From the NCBI RefSeq assembly GCF_018403285.1, contig NZ_BOSJ01000030.1, positions 1 to 34,728 of the forward strand: a stretch of DNA of 34,728 nt, in the 5' to 3' direction. The translations under genes and the position numbers were made by a program. Under the pieces are notes generated by a model. It saw only the letters and a list, made by a program, of their open reading frames with translations, was not told the DNA's origin and searched no databases. The DNA comes from Paenibacillus sp. J45TS6. GTDB lineage: Bacteria; Bacillota; Bacilli; Paenibacillales; Paenibacillaceae. Shown piece by piece: positions 21,570 through 30,000 of this stretch (position 1 is its first letter; every line of letters starts with the position of its first letter).

Positions 21570-21731
21570 TCACTCCGATCTTAAGCCGTTACCATCAACT
21601 TTGCGTATTTGTAAAATTCTAGGACGTTGAAAATTTCCGTCTTCTTTAACAAAGTGTGGTATGGATATTGGATTTTTCGTCTTTTGGGTAATTTTATTAA
21701 TCCAGGATCTATTTAAGCTTTCTGTTTGAAA
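21570..21731 (-). pseudogene. C-terminal fragment of an unknown plasmid gene
   Basis: The minus frame, closed upstream by TGA at 21732, reads SLNRSWINKITQKTKNPISI, then PHFVKEDGNFQRPRILQIRK and ends GLRSE at 21570. Its stop lies beside the ribosome site of the RHH-like gene, so this was the first gene of that operon. No start codon remains. It could be the tail of a replication or segregation protein, but nothing proves that. Confidence 0.45.
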
Positions 21732-22361
21732 TCATTAACTAGATTTACGTCGATGCATAATTATCATCATAGGTTACCTTAAAGGTGCTATAGGAGGGCT
21801 TCTTGTACCGTCAGAGATCGGTCATTCCCTTACATCAGGGGGTCCGCTCTTCCTGGACCAGTATTATCATATAAAAGGTATTACTCCTTTTCCCTTTTTC
21901 GCCCTGCAGCTCTTTCTATATCACGGCGTTTAACTGCAAATACAATCTGTTCCGAGTGGTTAATAAAGGAGCAGATTGCAATCTTGGAAATTCAAGTCCG
22001 GACAAGATGAAGGTGCTAAAGATTATCGTTATTGGACACGAAAGGCTTGGATTATTGAAAACATTTCACGCAATAGAACTAGTTACCATCCGATAAAAAT
22101 TATGGATAACCTGTTAAATAGCATTATTGAGCCAGAAGGAGGGAGAAAAGGGTGTTCTTAGCAAAATTGAGAACGCATTTTTAGGACTAATCTTTCATAC
22201 AAGAAATAAATCCTATGCTACCTAGAAATATCCCTTTTATTCAATCCGGATAGACAATCACTTTGACGATGCAACCCTCTACCATAAAAAATTAATAAAG
22301 TTTCAGAGGGGGAAGTCCTCTAAAGTCGTATTAAGGGTTGATTATTCATCATTGCAAAAAT
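21732..22361. pseudogene. Mosaic of decayed duplicates
   Basis: Pieces similar to several neighbours are joined here: 21885-21930 to the 3' end of the RHH gene at 18382; 21940-22135 to codons 85-155 of the zinc-ribbon gene (20030-20220); 22145-22170 to the terminator at 20921; 22180-22220 to the 3' end of the gene at 21276. Frameshifts and substitutions show no function is kept. A ribosomal-site-like ATAGGAGG and one weak palindrome (ATAGGTTACC, 21769) also lie here. Confidence 0.65.
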
Positions 22362-22808
22362 TTAACTAAAATGCCTTTTAATGAATTTAAAAATATTTTC
22401 AAATTGATTTAGAGGAATATGAGTAATTCTAACTTTCTTACTTCTCAGAAATCCTCTTTTTTTAAATTCAATTGAAGATGCCGTCATACCTAATGCTTTG
22501 AGAATATCATGATCGATTTCTGAGTAATCTGAATACTTTATCTCATGAGGTCTTATTTTTCCAAAAGGCCTTATTTCAGCTAATATTGCCTTTGTGTCCG
22601 TAATAAACAAATAGCCCATTGTGGTACCACTAAAAGCAGCTGATGAAAGAAAATAAATCTTCTCATTATAGAGATTCTTCTTAACTATTTTTAAAGCCTT
22701 GATCCATTGCAGACGTATTGTTTTAGGTAGTTTCTCAGCCTCAGCATAAAGCTGTTCATATGTTGAATATTCACCGACTACTGTAATTTCTACGTTAATG
22801 TTATTCAT
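22362..22808 (-). CDS. Hypothetical protein, possible PH-like fold
   Basis: A 148-residue soluble protein. After a helical first third (YSTYEQLYAEAEKLPKTIRL), the rest alternates strands: KIYFLSSAAFSGTTMGYLFI, TDTKAILAEIRPFG, then IEFKKRGFLRSKKVRITHI and a last helix FENIFKFIKRHFS. This is compatible with a bacterial PH-like barrel closed by a C-terminal helix, but no signature was recognised. GAGAGGA lies about 10 nt before the ATG. It is alone, pointing left, between the mosaic region and the broken gene at 22955, and may be resident cargo. Confidence 0.6.
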   Translation of the reverse strand: MNNINVEITVVGEYSTYEQLYAEAEKLPKTIRLQWIKALKIVKKNLYNEKIYFLSSAAFSGTTMGYLFITDTKAILAEIRPFGKIRPHEIKYSDYSEIDHDILKALGMTASSIEFKKRGFLRSKKVRITHIPLNQFENIFKFIKRHFS

Positions 22809-22954
22809 GATGATAGTTCCTCTCGGTTAATAAAACAAAATTTATTATATTGGATAATTCTAAATTTTACATCAATTCAAAGAAAAAAACAGGGGAAAAG
22901 ACCCATATAATGCTCATGAATCTTCGGTCAGAGTTTCTATGATGAACCCATGTT

Positions 22955-23305
22955 TCAGCCCTTAATCGCTCTATTAGAAAATACAAAAGACAAGCCAAAC
23001 GCTTTCTGTAATAAATTAGTCTGATGAAAGCTGGTCTTAGAAGTGGCTGATAATTCATCTTCAAGTAATTTACTAATAATAAATTGGGCGATTTTGTTTA
23101 TTGCCACCCATTCATTACATATTAAGCCCCCTTCTTTAAAGTGTCCTCTTTGCTTATTGTCCGTTACCGTAGAAATTAGATTGTTATTTTTTTTCATTGC
23201 TAACTTAAGCTGGTTTTTAATGCGTTAATATAGATTCATATAATTCAAGGCTACTTCAGCAAATCCCTCATTCTCTTGTTGCGCTATATATAACTCGTTC
23301 TTCAT
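22955..23305 (-). pseudogene. Small gene interrupted by an in-frame stop
   Basis: An AAAAAGG site precedes ATG 23305. The frame reads MKNELYIAQQENEGFAEVAL, then NYMNLY, meets TAA at about 23228, and continues in the same frame RIKNQLKLAMKKNNNLIS, through CNEWVAINKIAQFIISKLL to a stop at 22955. Both halves look like one helical protein of about 116 residues. A restart at the ATG (MKKNNN, 23197) could give an 80-residue product, but it lacks a good ribosome site. The family was not recognised. It lies just upstream of the ParA cassette. Confidence 0.5.
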
Positions 23306-23453
23306 GAAATACCTTTTTTAGAATCATAAGAATCTGTATTTCCGTTTATTCTCCTGCTGTAACATAAGTAAATTAAATTAGAGGGAAGGAATCAAAGATT
23401 CGATGAAATTCTGTAGATAATAATATGTAGTGTGGGAAGGTCTATAAATCTTA

Positions 23454-23493
23454 ATACATACGTGTACGTATACGTGTACGTACACGTATGTAT
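23454..23493 (+). promoter_or_regulatory. 40-bp inverted repeat upstream of the ParA gene (operator or centromere)
   Basis: ATACATACGTGTACGTA (23454-23470) and its exact complement (23477-23493) flank TACGTG. The unit TACGTG/CACGTA occurs repeatedly within it. It lies 49 nt before the ParA start, next to the promoter, where the small RHH partner of such cassettes normally binds to regulate the operon and to mark the DNA for partition. Confidence 0.75.
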
Positions 23494-23541
23494 TATGTTA
23501 TACTTATATCAGAAATTTTTAATAAATAGGGAGGCTATTTA

Positions 23542-24306
23542 GTGGCAACTGTTATTTCTTTTGGCATTCAAAAAGGTGGATCAAGTAAAACAACAACTTC
23601 TGGTATAGTTGCTCATATACTAAGTGCGGAATACGGAAAGAAAGTATTGGCTGTTGATTTAGATTCGCAAGGGAACTTGACCGAATTATTGACACAAGAG
23701 GATATATACGTTTTCCATCAAAGAACTGTTTTTGAAGCTTTACAAGAACAAGACGCTCGCAAATATATACATAAAGTAACTGATCGTCTTGATCTTTTAA
23801 GTGCTGAAGACCATCTAGCTCGTTTCCCATCTTGGCTGTATGGGTCCTATAGAGGTAATAGGTCTCTCGTTTTAAAGCAAACTCTAGAAAGTGTTCAAGA
23901 TGATTATGATTATATTATTATTGATACACCTCCAGCTTTAGGGGATCAAACAATCAATGCATTAGCTGCTTCTGATGCAGTAGTGGCTATGTTTGAAGCG
24001 AGTAAATTTTGTTATTCAGCTTTAGGTAGGTTTCTAGAAACCTGCGTACACGTTCAGGAACTCGCAAACGAAAATTTAAAGATAGCTGGTATTCTTCGCT
24101 CCTTAATTGATTCTAGAAGAACAGATAATAAGGCTTTGATTGAGCTTGTAGAAGAGGAATATGAGGATCTTTGTTTTGAAACGATTATGACCCGAACTGC
24201 TGCTATTGGGAGATTGTCAATCAATGGATTTACAAATAACCCTGAATTAAAAGCTGGTTTAAAACAGTATCGCTTATTTGTAGAGGAGCTGATTAATCGT
24301 GTCTGA
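23542..24306 (+). CDS. parA: ParA-type partition ATPase
   Basis: The 254-residue protein has a deviant Walker A KGGSSKTTTS (Lys11 signature lysine, Lys16, Thr17), the switch-like DLDSQGNLTELL near residues 39-50 and the Walker B IIIDTPPALG near residue 130. It lacks an N-terminal HTH, so it is a small type Ib ParA/Soj-like ATPase. Such proteins bind nonspecific DNA and, driven by ATP, separate plasmid copies. The GTG start has AGGGAGG 8 nt upstream. It overlaps the next gene by 8 nt and is preceded by a 40-bp inverted repeat. No plasmid replication gene is nearby. Confidence 0.9.
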   Translation: MATVISFGIQKGGSSKTTTSGIVAHILSAEYGKKVLAVDLDSQGNLTELLTQEDIYVFHQRTVFEALQEQDARKYIHKVTDRLDLLSAEDHLARFPSWLYGSYRGNRSLVLKQTLESVQDDYDYIIIDTPPALGDQTINALAASDAVVAMFEASKFCYSALGRFLETCVHVQELANENLKIAGILRSLIDSRRTDNKALIELVEEEYEDLCFETIMTRTAAIGRLSINGFTNNPELKAGLKQYRLFVEELINRV

Positions 24307-24592
24307 TTCAAAAATGGAACAGCTTAAAAATAAAATTAGAAGACCAGTAAGCAATGCAGTCCATTCAGAACTTATTGATACTACTAACACAGCGAGAGAA
24401 CTTTTAAGTAAAAGCAAAAATAAAGGGACAGTTAAGAAAAAGGAAAAATTCGATGAATTATACACGAGAGAGACTGTATGGTTCAAGAACGATATAAAAA
24501 AGATCCTAGATGAGCTTAGTATTGAGGGTGGACGAGGTACAAAGACACGTATTCTTAATGAAGCTTTAGATTTATACTTTAAGAATTTGTAA
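24299..24592 (+). CDS. Small RHH centromere-binding partner of ParA
   Basis: The 97-residue protein has a disordered basic N-terminal arm and a C-terminal ribbon-helix-helix: TVWFKNDIKKILDELSIEGG followed by TKTRILNEALDLYF. In type Ib cassettes such a protein replaces ParB: the RHH binds the centromere/operator and the N-terminal arm stimulates the ParA ATPase. The start GTG overlaps the parA stop by 8 nt, so translation is coupled. The likely target is the 40-bp repeat ahead of parA. A terminator follows at 24629. Confidence 0.8.
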   Translation: MSDSKMEQLKNKIRRPVSNAVHSELIDTTNTARELLSKSKNKGTVKKKEKFDELYTRETVWFKNDIKKILDELSIEGGRGTKTRILNEALDLYFKNL

Positions 24593-24628
24593 AATTAAGA
24601 ATACTTATCTTGTCTAATAAAGATAAAA

Positions 24629-24662
24629 TAGGAGCAGTCAAGGGTTTCAAGTCTGCTCCTAT
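24629..24662 (+). terminator. Hairpin terminator after the ParA cassette
   Basis: TAGGAGCAG (24629-24637) pairs exactly with CTGCTCCTA (24653-24661). It overlaps the stop of the leftward DUF3006 remnant and could serve either side. Confidence 0.65.
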
Positions 24663-24896
24663 GATTTAAGAATATTATATGTAAGTTCCTTGTTTCCATT
24701 TTTCCAGACGTTTTCCATGAGTTGATTGATTCTTTGCTAAAGCCGTTTTGTTTCAAATCGGTTGGGTTTCTATCTCTTAAAGTTAACAACAACATCCACT
24801 TTAACGATGTATCTATAATAAATCTCGATGTCTTTTTATGTCATTAATTATTTCAATTATTTATTCTCCTTCAAATCGATTAACGATTCCTTTCAT
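24659..24896 (-). pseudogene. Decayed DUF3006-family gene
   Basis: AGGAGGT precedes ATG 24896 and the frame begins MKGIVNRFEGE, the diagnostic start of DUF3006 proteins, then hits TAA. Later pieces in other frames, TLRDRNPTDLKQNGFSKES and INQLMENVWKNGN, fit the family's C-terminal helix, and the last frame stops at 24659. At least two frameshifts separate them. DUF3006 genes often stand beside a secreted ComEC-type metallo-beta-lactamase-fold gene, and such a remnant lies directly upstream. Confidence 0.6.
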
Positions 24897-25046
24897 AGAA
24901 TAGACCTCCTATTATTTTTCACATGTTATATCTTCGTTGTCCCTACGTGTTGTTAGAGATTTCTTTTTTTATATGGGATCTGCTCTTTGACTGTTTTTCT
25001 CCCTGTTTCGTTACTGCAGTATACTCCCCCTTCACTAGTGGATGAT

Positions 25047-25175
25047 TTAATATTTAGTTGCGTCCAAGATGAAAACAATTGTTCCCTGCAGATCGTTACG
25101 ATAAGTCTCTATGTTATTGTCTGAGCCTCTTGAAATATTTCTTGTTTGATGACCCCCGACTATTTTCCCTTATTG
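25047..25175 (-). pseudogene. Remnant of a ComEC-like MBL-fold hydrolase
   Basis: The minus strand reads NIETYRNDLQGTIVFILDA and an upstream piece (QEIFQEAQTIT in another frame, after VGGH). The string Y-R-x-D-x-x-G-T-I is the typical C-terminal signature of secreted MBL-fold proteins related to the ComEC C-terminal domain. The frames are broken and the metal-binding part is gone. The neighbouring DUF3006 remnant supports the reading, since the two families are usual neighbours. Confidence 0.5.
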
Positions 25176-25450
25176 AATACCAGTATACGTAGTTTAGCTT
25201 TAAAGAAAGGGAAGCAAAAGAGGCTTATGTTAATAGTCCTAATGCGGCCTAGTTTGATTATATAAGCGGTTAATCAGCAGCGTACAACATGGTATAGATA
25301 CGTAACGATACATAACTATACTTTTGACAGTGTTAAAACTCTAAATAAGGTAAAAATTAGAATTTTTAGCTGTATATTCAAAGATATAACTGATATAATT
25401 CAATATGAAACCAAAAGTATAGATACGTATCTATACATAAGGAGGAGAAA
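25176..25450 (+). promoter_or_regulatory. Upstream region of the actin-like cassette with palindromic sites
   Basis: GTATAGATACGTATCTATAC is a perfect 20-bp palindrome at 25417-25436, between a possible promoter and the ribosome site of the actin-like gene. A diverged relative (GTATAGATACGT...CTATAC, 25292-25321) lies 125 bp upstream, with a TTGACA box at 25324-25329 just after it. They are candidates for the centromere/operator of the small partner protein. A coding-like tail (KEREAKEAYVNSPNAA, ending about 25252) lies further upstream. Confidence 0.6.
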
Positions 25451-26434
25451 ATGAAAAAGTCAGTTGATATAGGTTTTGGGTATGTTAAATGGACGGATAG
25501 CGAACAGCAGGTGCTAAAGCGGCAGGCCCTCGTTACAGAAATTCCACTAGGGGCGCTAGACTCAAGAAGCGAGCTGGATACCATAATCGTAGACGGCGTA
25601 GAGTACATAATTGGTAAACATGAATTTGTGCACTTAAATGTGGTGCCTGCATCAAGTACACGTAACAGGGTTGAGGATTTAGAGTATAAGATATTGTTCC
25701 TTTACCCCTTAGCTGTGCAGGCATCGGGTGAGGATCTTAAAACTGACATAGTAACCGGTCTGCCTATTCAAACTATGGAGGACGAAGCTCCTTTACTGGT
25801 AGATCTATTCTCTGATAAAGAATTTGATATTGAGTTCAGAGGATCAAAATTCAAGATATCTATTGACGATGTAATCGTTATGCCACAGGGTTACGCAGCT
25901 AATTTGTATTTACTTTCTTCAAATCCAACTTTGAAAAAAGAAAATGTTCTTGTAGCAGATGTTGGCTTCCAAACTGTGAACTATGTATATATGCAAAAAG
26001 GAAATGTATTTAATGAACTAGCTGACACACATCCAAGTTTGGGTATTGGTTCGGCTTATGATGAAATAGGCAAGATCATTAACAGACGTACTAGAGGTGT
26101 TAAGAATTACACGAAGTATGATGTTGATTCTGCACTGGATCATGGCGTAACCATTATCAATAAAAATTCGCAAGAAGAGAAACTATACTTTGCAGAAGAT
26201 GAAGAAGTGCTACATGTGCTAGATAAGCAGGCGAGAAATGTTTGGGCTGACATTAAGTGGAAATATATTGATAGAGGACATTTGATTGATAAAGTGGTTT
26301 TCCTCGGCGGTTCTTCTGAACGGATGGAAAACCAATTAAAAGAAAATAGTTTAAGAAAGACATTATTCCCTGAATCACCGCAAGATTTGCAGGTGCTCGG
26401 GTATGATATGTACGCTAGGAGCACAATAAGCTAA
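25451..26434 (+). CDS. ParM-like plasmid-segregation actin
   Basis: The 327-residue protein has the actin/Hsp70 ATPase landmarks: phosphate-1 loop VDIGFGYVKW (Asp6), a connect region, phosphate-2 loop VADVGFQTVNYV (Asp170), and an adenosine motif VVFLGGSS near residue 283. It is close in size to ParM (320 residues). ParM-type proteins form ATP-driven filaments that push plasmid copies apart, joined to DNA by a small partner. The ATG follows AAGGAGGAG at 6 nt. The next gene starts on the last base of its stop codon. Alternative: a cargo-moving Alp-type filament on an integrated element. Confidence 0.85.
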   Translation: MKKSVDIGFGYVKWTDSEQQVLKRQALVTEIPLGALDSRSELDTIIVDGVEYIIGKHEFVHLNVVPASSTRNRVEDLEYKILFLYPLAVQASGEDLKTDIVTGLPIQTMEDEAPLLVDLFSDKEFDIEFRGSKFKISIDDVIVMPQGYAANLYLLSSNPTLKKENVLVADVGFQTVNYVYMQKGNVFNELADTHPSLGIGSAYDEIGKIINRRTRGVKNYTKYDVDSALDHGVTIINKNSQEEKLYFAEDEEVLHVLDKQARNVWADIKWKYIDRGHLIDKVVFLGGSSERMENQLKENSLRKTLFPESPQDLQVLGYDMYARSTIS

Positions 26435-26688
26435 TGGCAACAAAACAAAAAATAACGATATATTTCCCTGAGGCGGAAGAAAGTGAACTATGGGAAGCTA
26501 TTCAGCGACTTCCTAAAGGTGTTAGAGGCATGATTTTACGTGATATTATCCGCAAAGAGTTATTAGGTGATGATCCGAAATTTAATTTGTCTTTAGCATC
26601 ACCTTCTGCAAAACTAGCTGAAAAACCAAAACCGATAATGGATGAAGAAGCTGCATTAAGTATTCCAATATTTAAGAAAAGAGGATAA
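26434..26688 (+). CDS. ParR-like partner of the actin-like protein
   Basis: The 84-residue protein starts within the actin gene's stop codon (TAATG), so it is translationally coupled. Its first half KITIYFPEAEESELWEAIQR, then LPKGVRGMILRDIIRKELL matches a ribbon-helix-helix (one strand, two helices); the second half is a Pro/Ala/Lys-rich linker ending SIPIFKKRG, which could contact the filament as ParR C-termini do. The palindromic sites upstream of the actin-like gene are its probable target. The short length and gene order support a ParMR-type cassette. Confidence 0.75.
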   Translation: MATKQKITIYFPEAEESELWEAIQRLPKGVRGMILRDIIRKELLGDDPKFNLSLASPSAKLAEKPKPIMDEEAALSIPIFKKRG

Positions 26689-26948
26689 CGGGCATGAGTG
26701 TAAAGAGATAAAGATAATGCTTTTTCTTTATTCGATGCCTAAATGTTTGCTAAAAGGGGAGTTTCAGATCGTTTTAAAACGGCTTATTTAGATTTTCTAT
26801 GGCGTCATACTTTCATAGTGCTATCTACAATCTCCAAATATACATCAAAAAAATCTATGACCGCTGAGACATCGGATTAAAAATTGCTATTACGAAGTTT
26901 TGGGATTGGATGAGATCATCGCGATGGGCTAAATAGTACTAAGATTTA
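26689..26948. other. Stretch without a convincing gene
   Basis: A 45-codon frame at 26743-26880 (MFAKRGVSDRFKTAYLDFLW and on) has no ribosome site and is probably a scrap. Nothing else is supported. Confidence 0.3.
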
Positions 26949-26990
26949 AAAACTCGCTATCTTCTGTTTTAGAGAAGATAACGAGTTTTG
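26949..26990. terminator. Bidirectional terminator between the partition cassette and the lyase gene
   Basis: AAAACTCGCTATCTTCT (26949-26965) pairs with 26973-26989 (one mismatch). Both strands have a T-rich 3' side, the leftward one (TTTTTAAAT) better. It lies between convergent genes and marks the right limit of the plasmid-like segment. Confidence 0.75.
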
Positions 26991-27076
26991 AATTGTACTT
27001 ATAGAAATTTAAATAGTTAGTTTAGTGTTCTTCATTTTACGGCAGATACAACGATTAATAACATTGGATTGAAGTT

Positions 27077-30000
27077 CTAACGTACTATGACTGTTAATTC
27101 CTCCGTTCTCACTTCACCTGCGGCATTGTATAATATTGCTTCATATTTATAGATCCCCGGTACTTTTCCTGTAATAGCCGTAACTGCTGATTGGGCTTGA
27201 GGCGTTTGAACCTGCAAGTTTTGTGTGTCTACCAAAACTCCATTCTCGTACAGCTCATATTTAGAGGCATTCGTACCCCACCACATATTCATGCTGATAT
27301 TATAGTTTCCATCTGCGTCCCAGTTATCATGTGATAAAGTACCCTTGCCCGGGGAGGCATCTGTGACTACAACAGTTAGAGGCGTACTTGCGGTTGTCCC
27401 CAGTGAATTGATCAGCTCGCTCGTATATACATACGTGCCATTTTGCTTGCCGGATATGTCAATCCGAACGGACTGTGCAGAAGGTGATTGATCGGATAAA
27501 GGAACTTCTTTAATCAATACCCCGTTTTCATACAGCTTAAATTGAGTCCCATTATTACCCCACCAGAGGTTCATTGTAATGGTATAATCTCCGTCCATGA
27601 GACCTGTATCATAGCCGTTATCATGGGATAGCTCAGGAGTTCCTGGTGCACTGCTAGCGATCGGCGTTATCTGGCTGAGCCAAGTTGCCCACCTGCTTAA
27701 AGCTTCTGTTTGTTCTGCAGTAAACGTCTTATCTTGGCCAGCAATCACTTCATTATTATATTTCTCCAGTAACTGGCGTGATTTGGTTCCATTATGGACT
27801 GCTGCCGCTTGCTCAGCCTCCTCCAGGTAACTTATGATCCGTACCGCGACCTCTTCAGCATTTGGATTTTCTGATTCTACAGCAAACGCTTGTGTTAATT
27901 CAGCTAGGCTGCGGAAGGTAGCTGTTACACCAAAGTTAAAAAAGGCGCTCTGCTCTCTACCTGCCAAGTCGGATACCGTAACAGCTACTTGATTCAAGCC
28001 CGGATCCAACGTATAAGCGGGTACGTTCTTTAACAAGCCGCCTGGCTCTGCGACACCAGAGACTGTATCAGTAGCAGTATAGCTAATTTCCACTTGTTGA
28101 TTAATCGTATATTCCGGTTGACCTTGTATTTCAATAACCGGTGGTGCGAGATCAATTGTTACTGCTAGTGTTTTTTCCGCTTCTTTGTTCCCAGCGTGGT
28201 CGACGCTCCAGTAGGTTATTGCATGATTCCCTTCATCGCTTAAAGTAACTTGTGTACCTTCTGTTATATCTCCTCCATTGACCTGATAGTAGGTCGCAGA
28301 GACTCCGGAGTGATCATTTACAGCCGAGAATATTACTTGTACTGCTGAAGTATACCAGCCGTTATGTGAATCTCCCTCCAAAGTAGCCGTAGTATGCGGT
28401 CCTTCCTTATCTGAAGACTCTTCCTCGAGCTTGATAAAGGTAGACAAAGGTATATTCAGCTTTTTAACAAGTCGTGCTACGAGTTCAGATACCTTAATCG
28501 CACCGTTCATCTGTAAATGCGTATTGTCTTCCGTTGTACCTACCCACATGAAAATTGATTTGGTCCCTTCCGGGCCAAGCTCCTGGAAATGTTCCCAGCT
28601 TGCCTGGTTAAGATCAATTAGAAGCGTTCCGGTTTCCTGCGCCGTTTCCTTCATCGCCTTCACGTATTCAGGAAAGCTCTTATTCAGAGTATCTCCAGTA
28701 AAATCACGTCTATTTACAGGAGTGACCAGAACCGGAATGGCTCCTCTTTGATTGGCACCATTAATGTAATTTTTCAAATACACCTTAAACTGTTCGGGTG
28801 TAAGATAACGCTCTGGACGGGACGGCGTAGAGTCATTATGCGACCACTGCATGAAAAGATAGTCGCCTTCGTGAATGTCCAGAAGAATATTGTTGAGATA
28901 ACCACCTACAAGGAAAGTTTTACTACTTAGACCGCCGACTGCCCGGTTATCGATACTAACCTCATTTAGATCAAAGTATCTTCCTAATGTTTCTCCCCAG
29001 CCAGCTTGCGGACGATAGCTCTCTGCGTAATTTGCCACTGTGGAATCACTCGCTAAATAAATGATTGGTTTATTACTGGCACCATTATCAGGCAGACGCT
29101 CAAGTTTTAGCGCATTGATCTTTGGTGAATTTCCAGTGAAGTCGAAATTGAAGACTCCATCGATTAGAGCGATGTCATACGTAATTTCTTTGAATTCTTT
29201 TTTAGAGATCGTTGTGAGAGGCAGCTTTGTCATTTGCTCTACAACTACGTTTGTATTGGTCGATTCTTCTGCATCCCCGATGGTCATTGTTACTCGGTAA
29301 TTAGCCGGCTCCATCTCTACTAGAAAGGAGGTGCCGTTTACCCGGATGAAATCCTCTGTCAGAGCATCTCCGGTTTTTCTGTTTTCATCTTCGGTTAGTG
29401 TGGTATCAGTAAAGCCATAGCCGTTTTCTTCAATATATGCTCTTTTAGCATCTACTTTGATGTATCCATCGGCAACATCGCCGGAACCAAAGTCAAATTT
29501 ATATTCACTTACATTTTCGATTGGCGTGCTTGTCAGTGAATTTCTTGCAACAGTCAGCATGTTAACCGCATGGTTAATTTGAGCCTGAGTGGCCTCCGTA
29601 CCCAATATTGCCTCGGCAGCTGTCAAAGCTCGCTTTAGTACGGCTTTCGATAATTCTGTGTATGATGACAGATCCAGTGATTTGATCTCATCATATAAAG
29701 CAATCAAGGCAGTCTGATCGGTTTGTTCCGGAGGAAGCTGAGTGCCTTCAATCCGTATGTTGTCGATTTGGGTAGTCCAGTTTAAAGTACCTGATCCACT
29801 TTTTCTTGTACCTAGGAAACGAATGGATCTCACATTGTCTGCATATACACCCGGGCTTAGGGGAATGTTTTCAATGGTCTGTGTAATAGTCGAGTCCTTC
29901 AGACTTTTCAAAGTCAGGTCCATTGTCTTATTAGCAAAATTAATAGAAGCATCTACATTTAACCACTGATTCTTTGGAATCACTGTGGCCTTACCACCTT

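Noticed and set aside
23454-23493. CRISPR-like reading of the TACGTG repeats
   Set aside because: The units abut with no spacers and form one inverted repeat; no cas gene is present. No CRISPR array was seen anywhere in the window.
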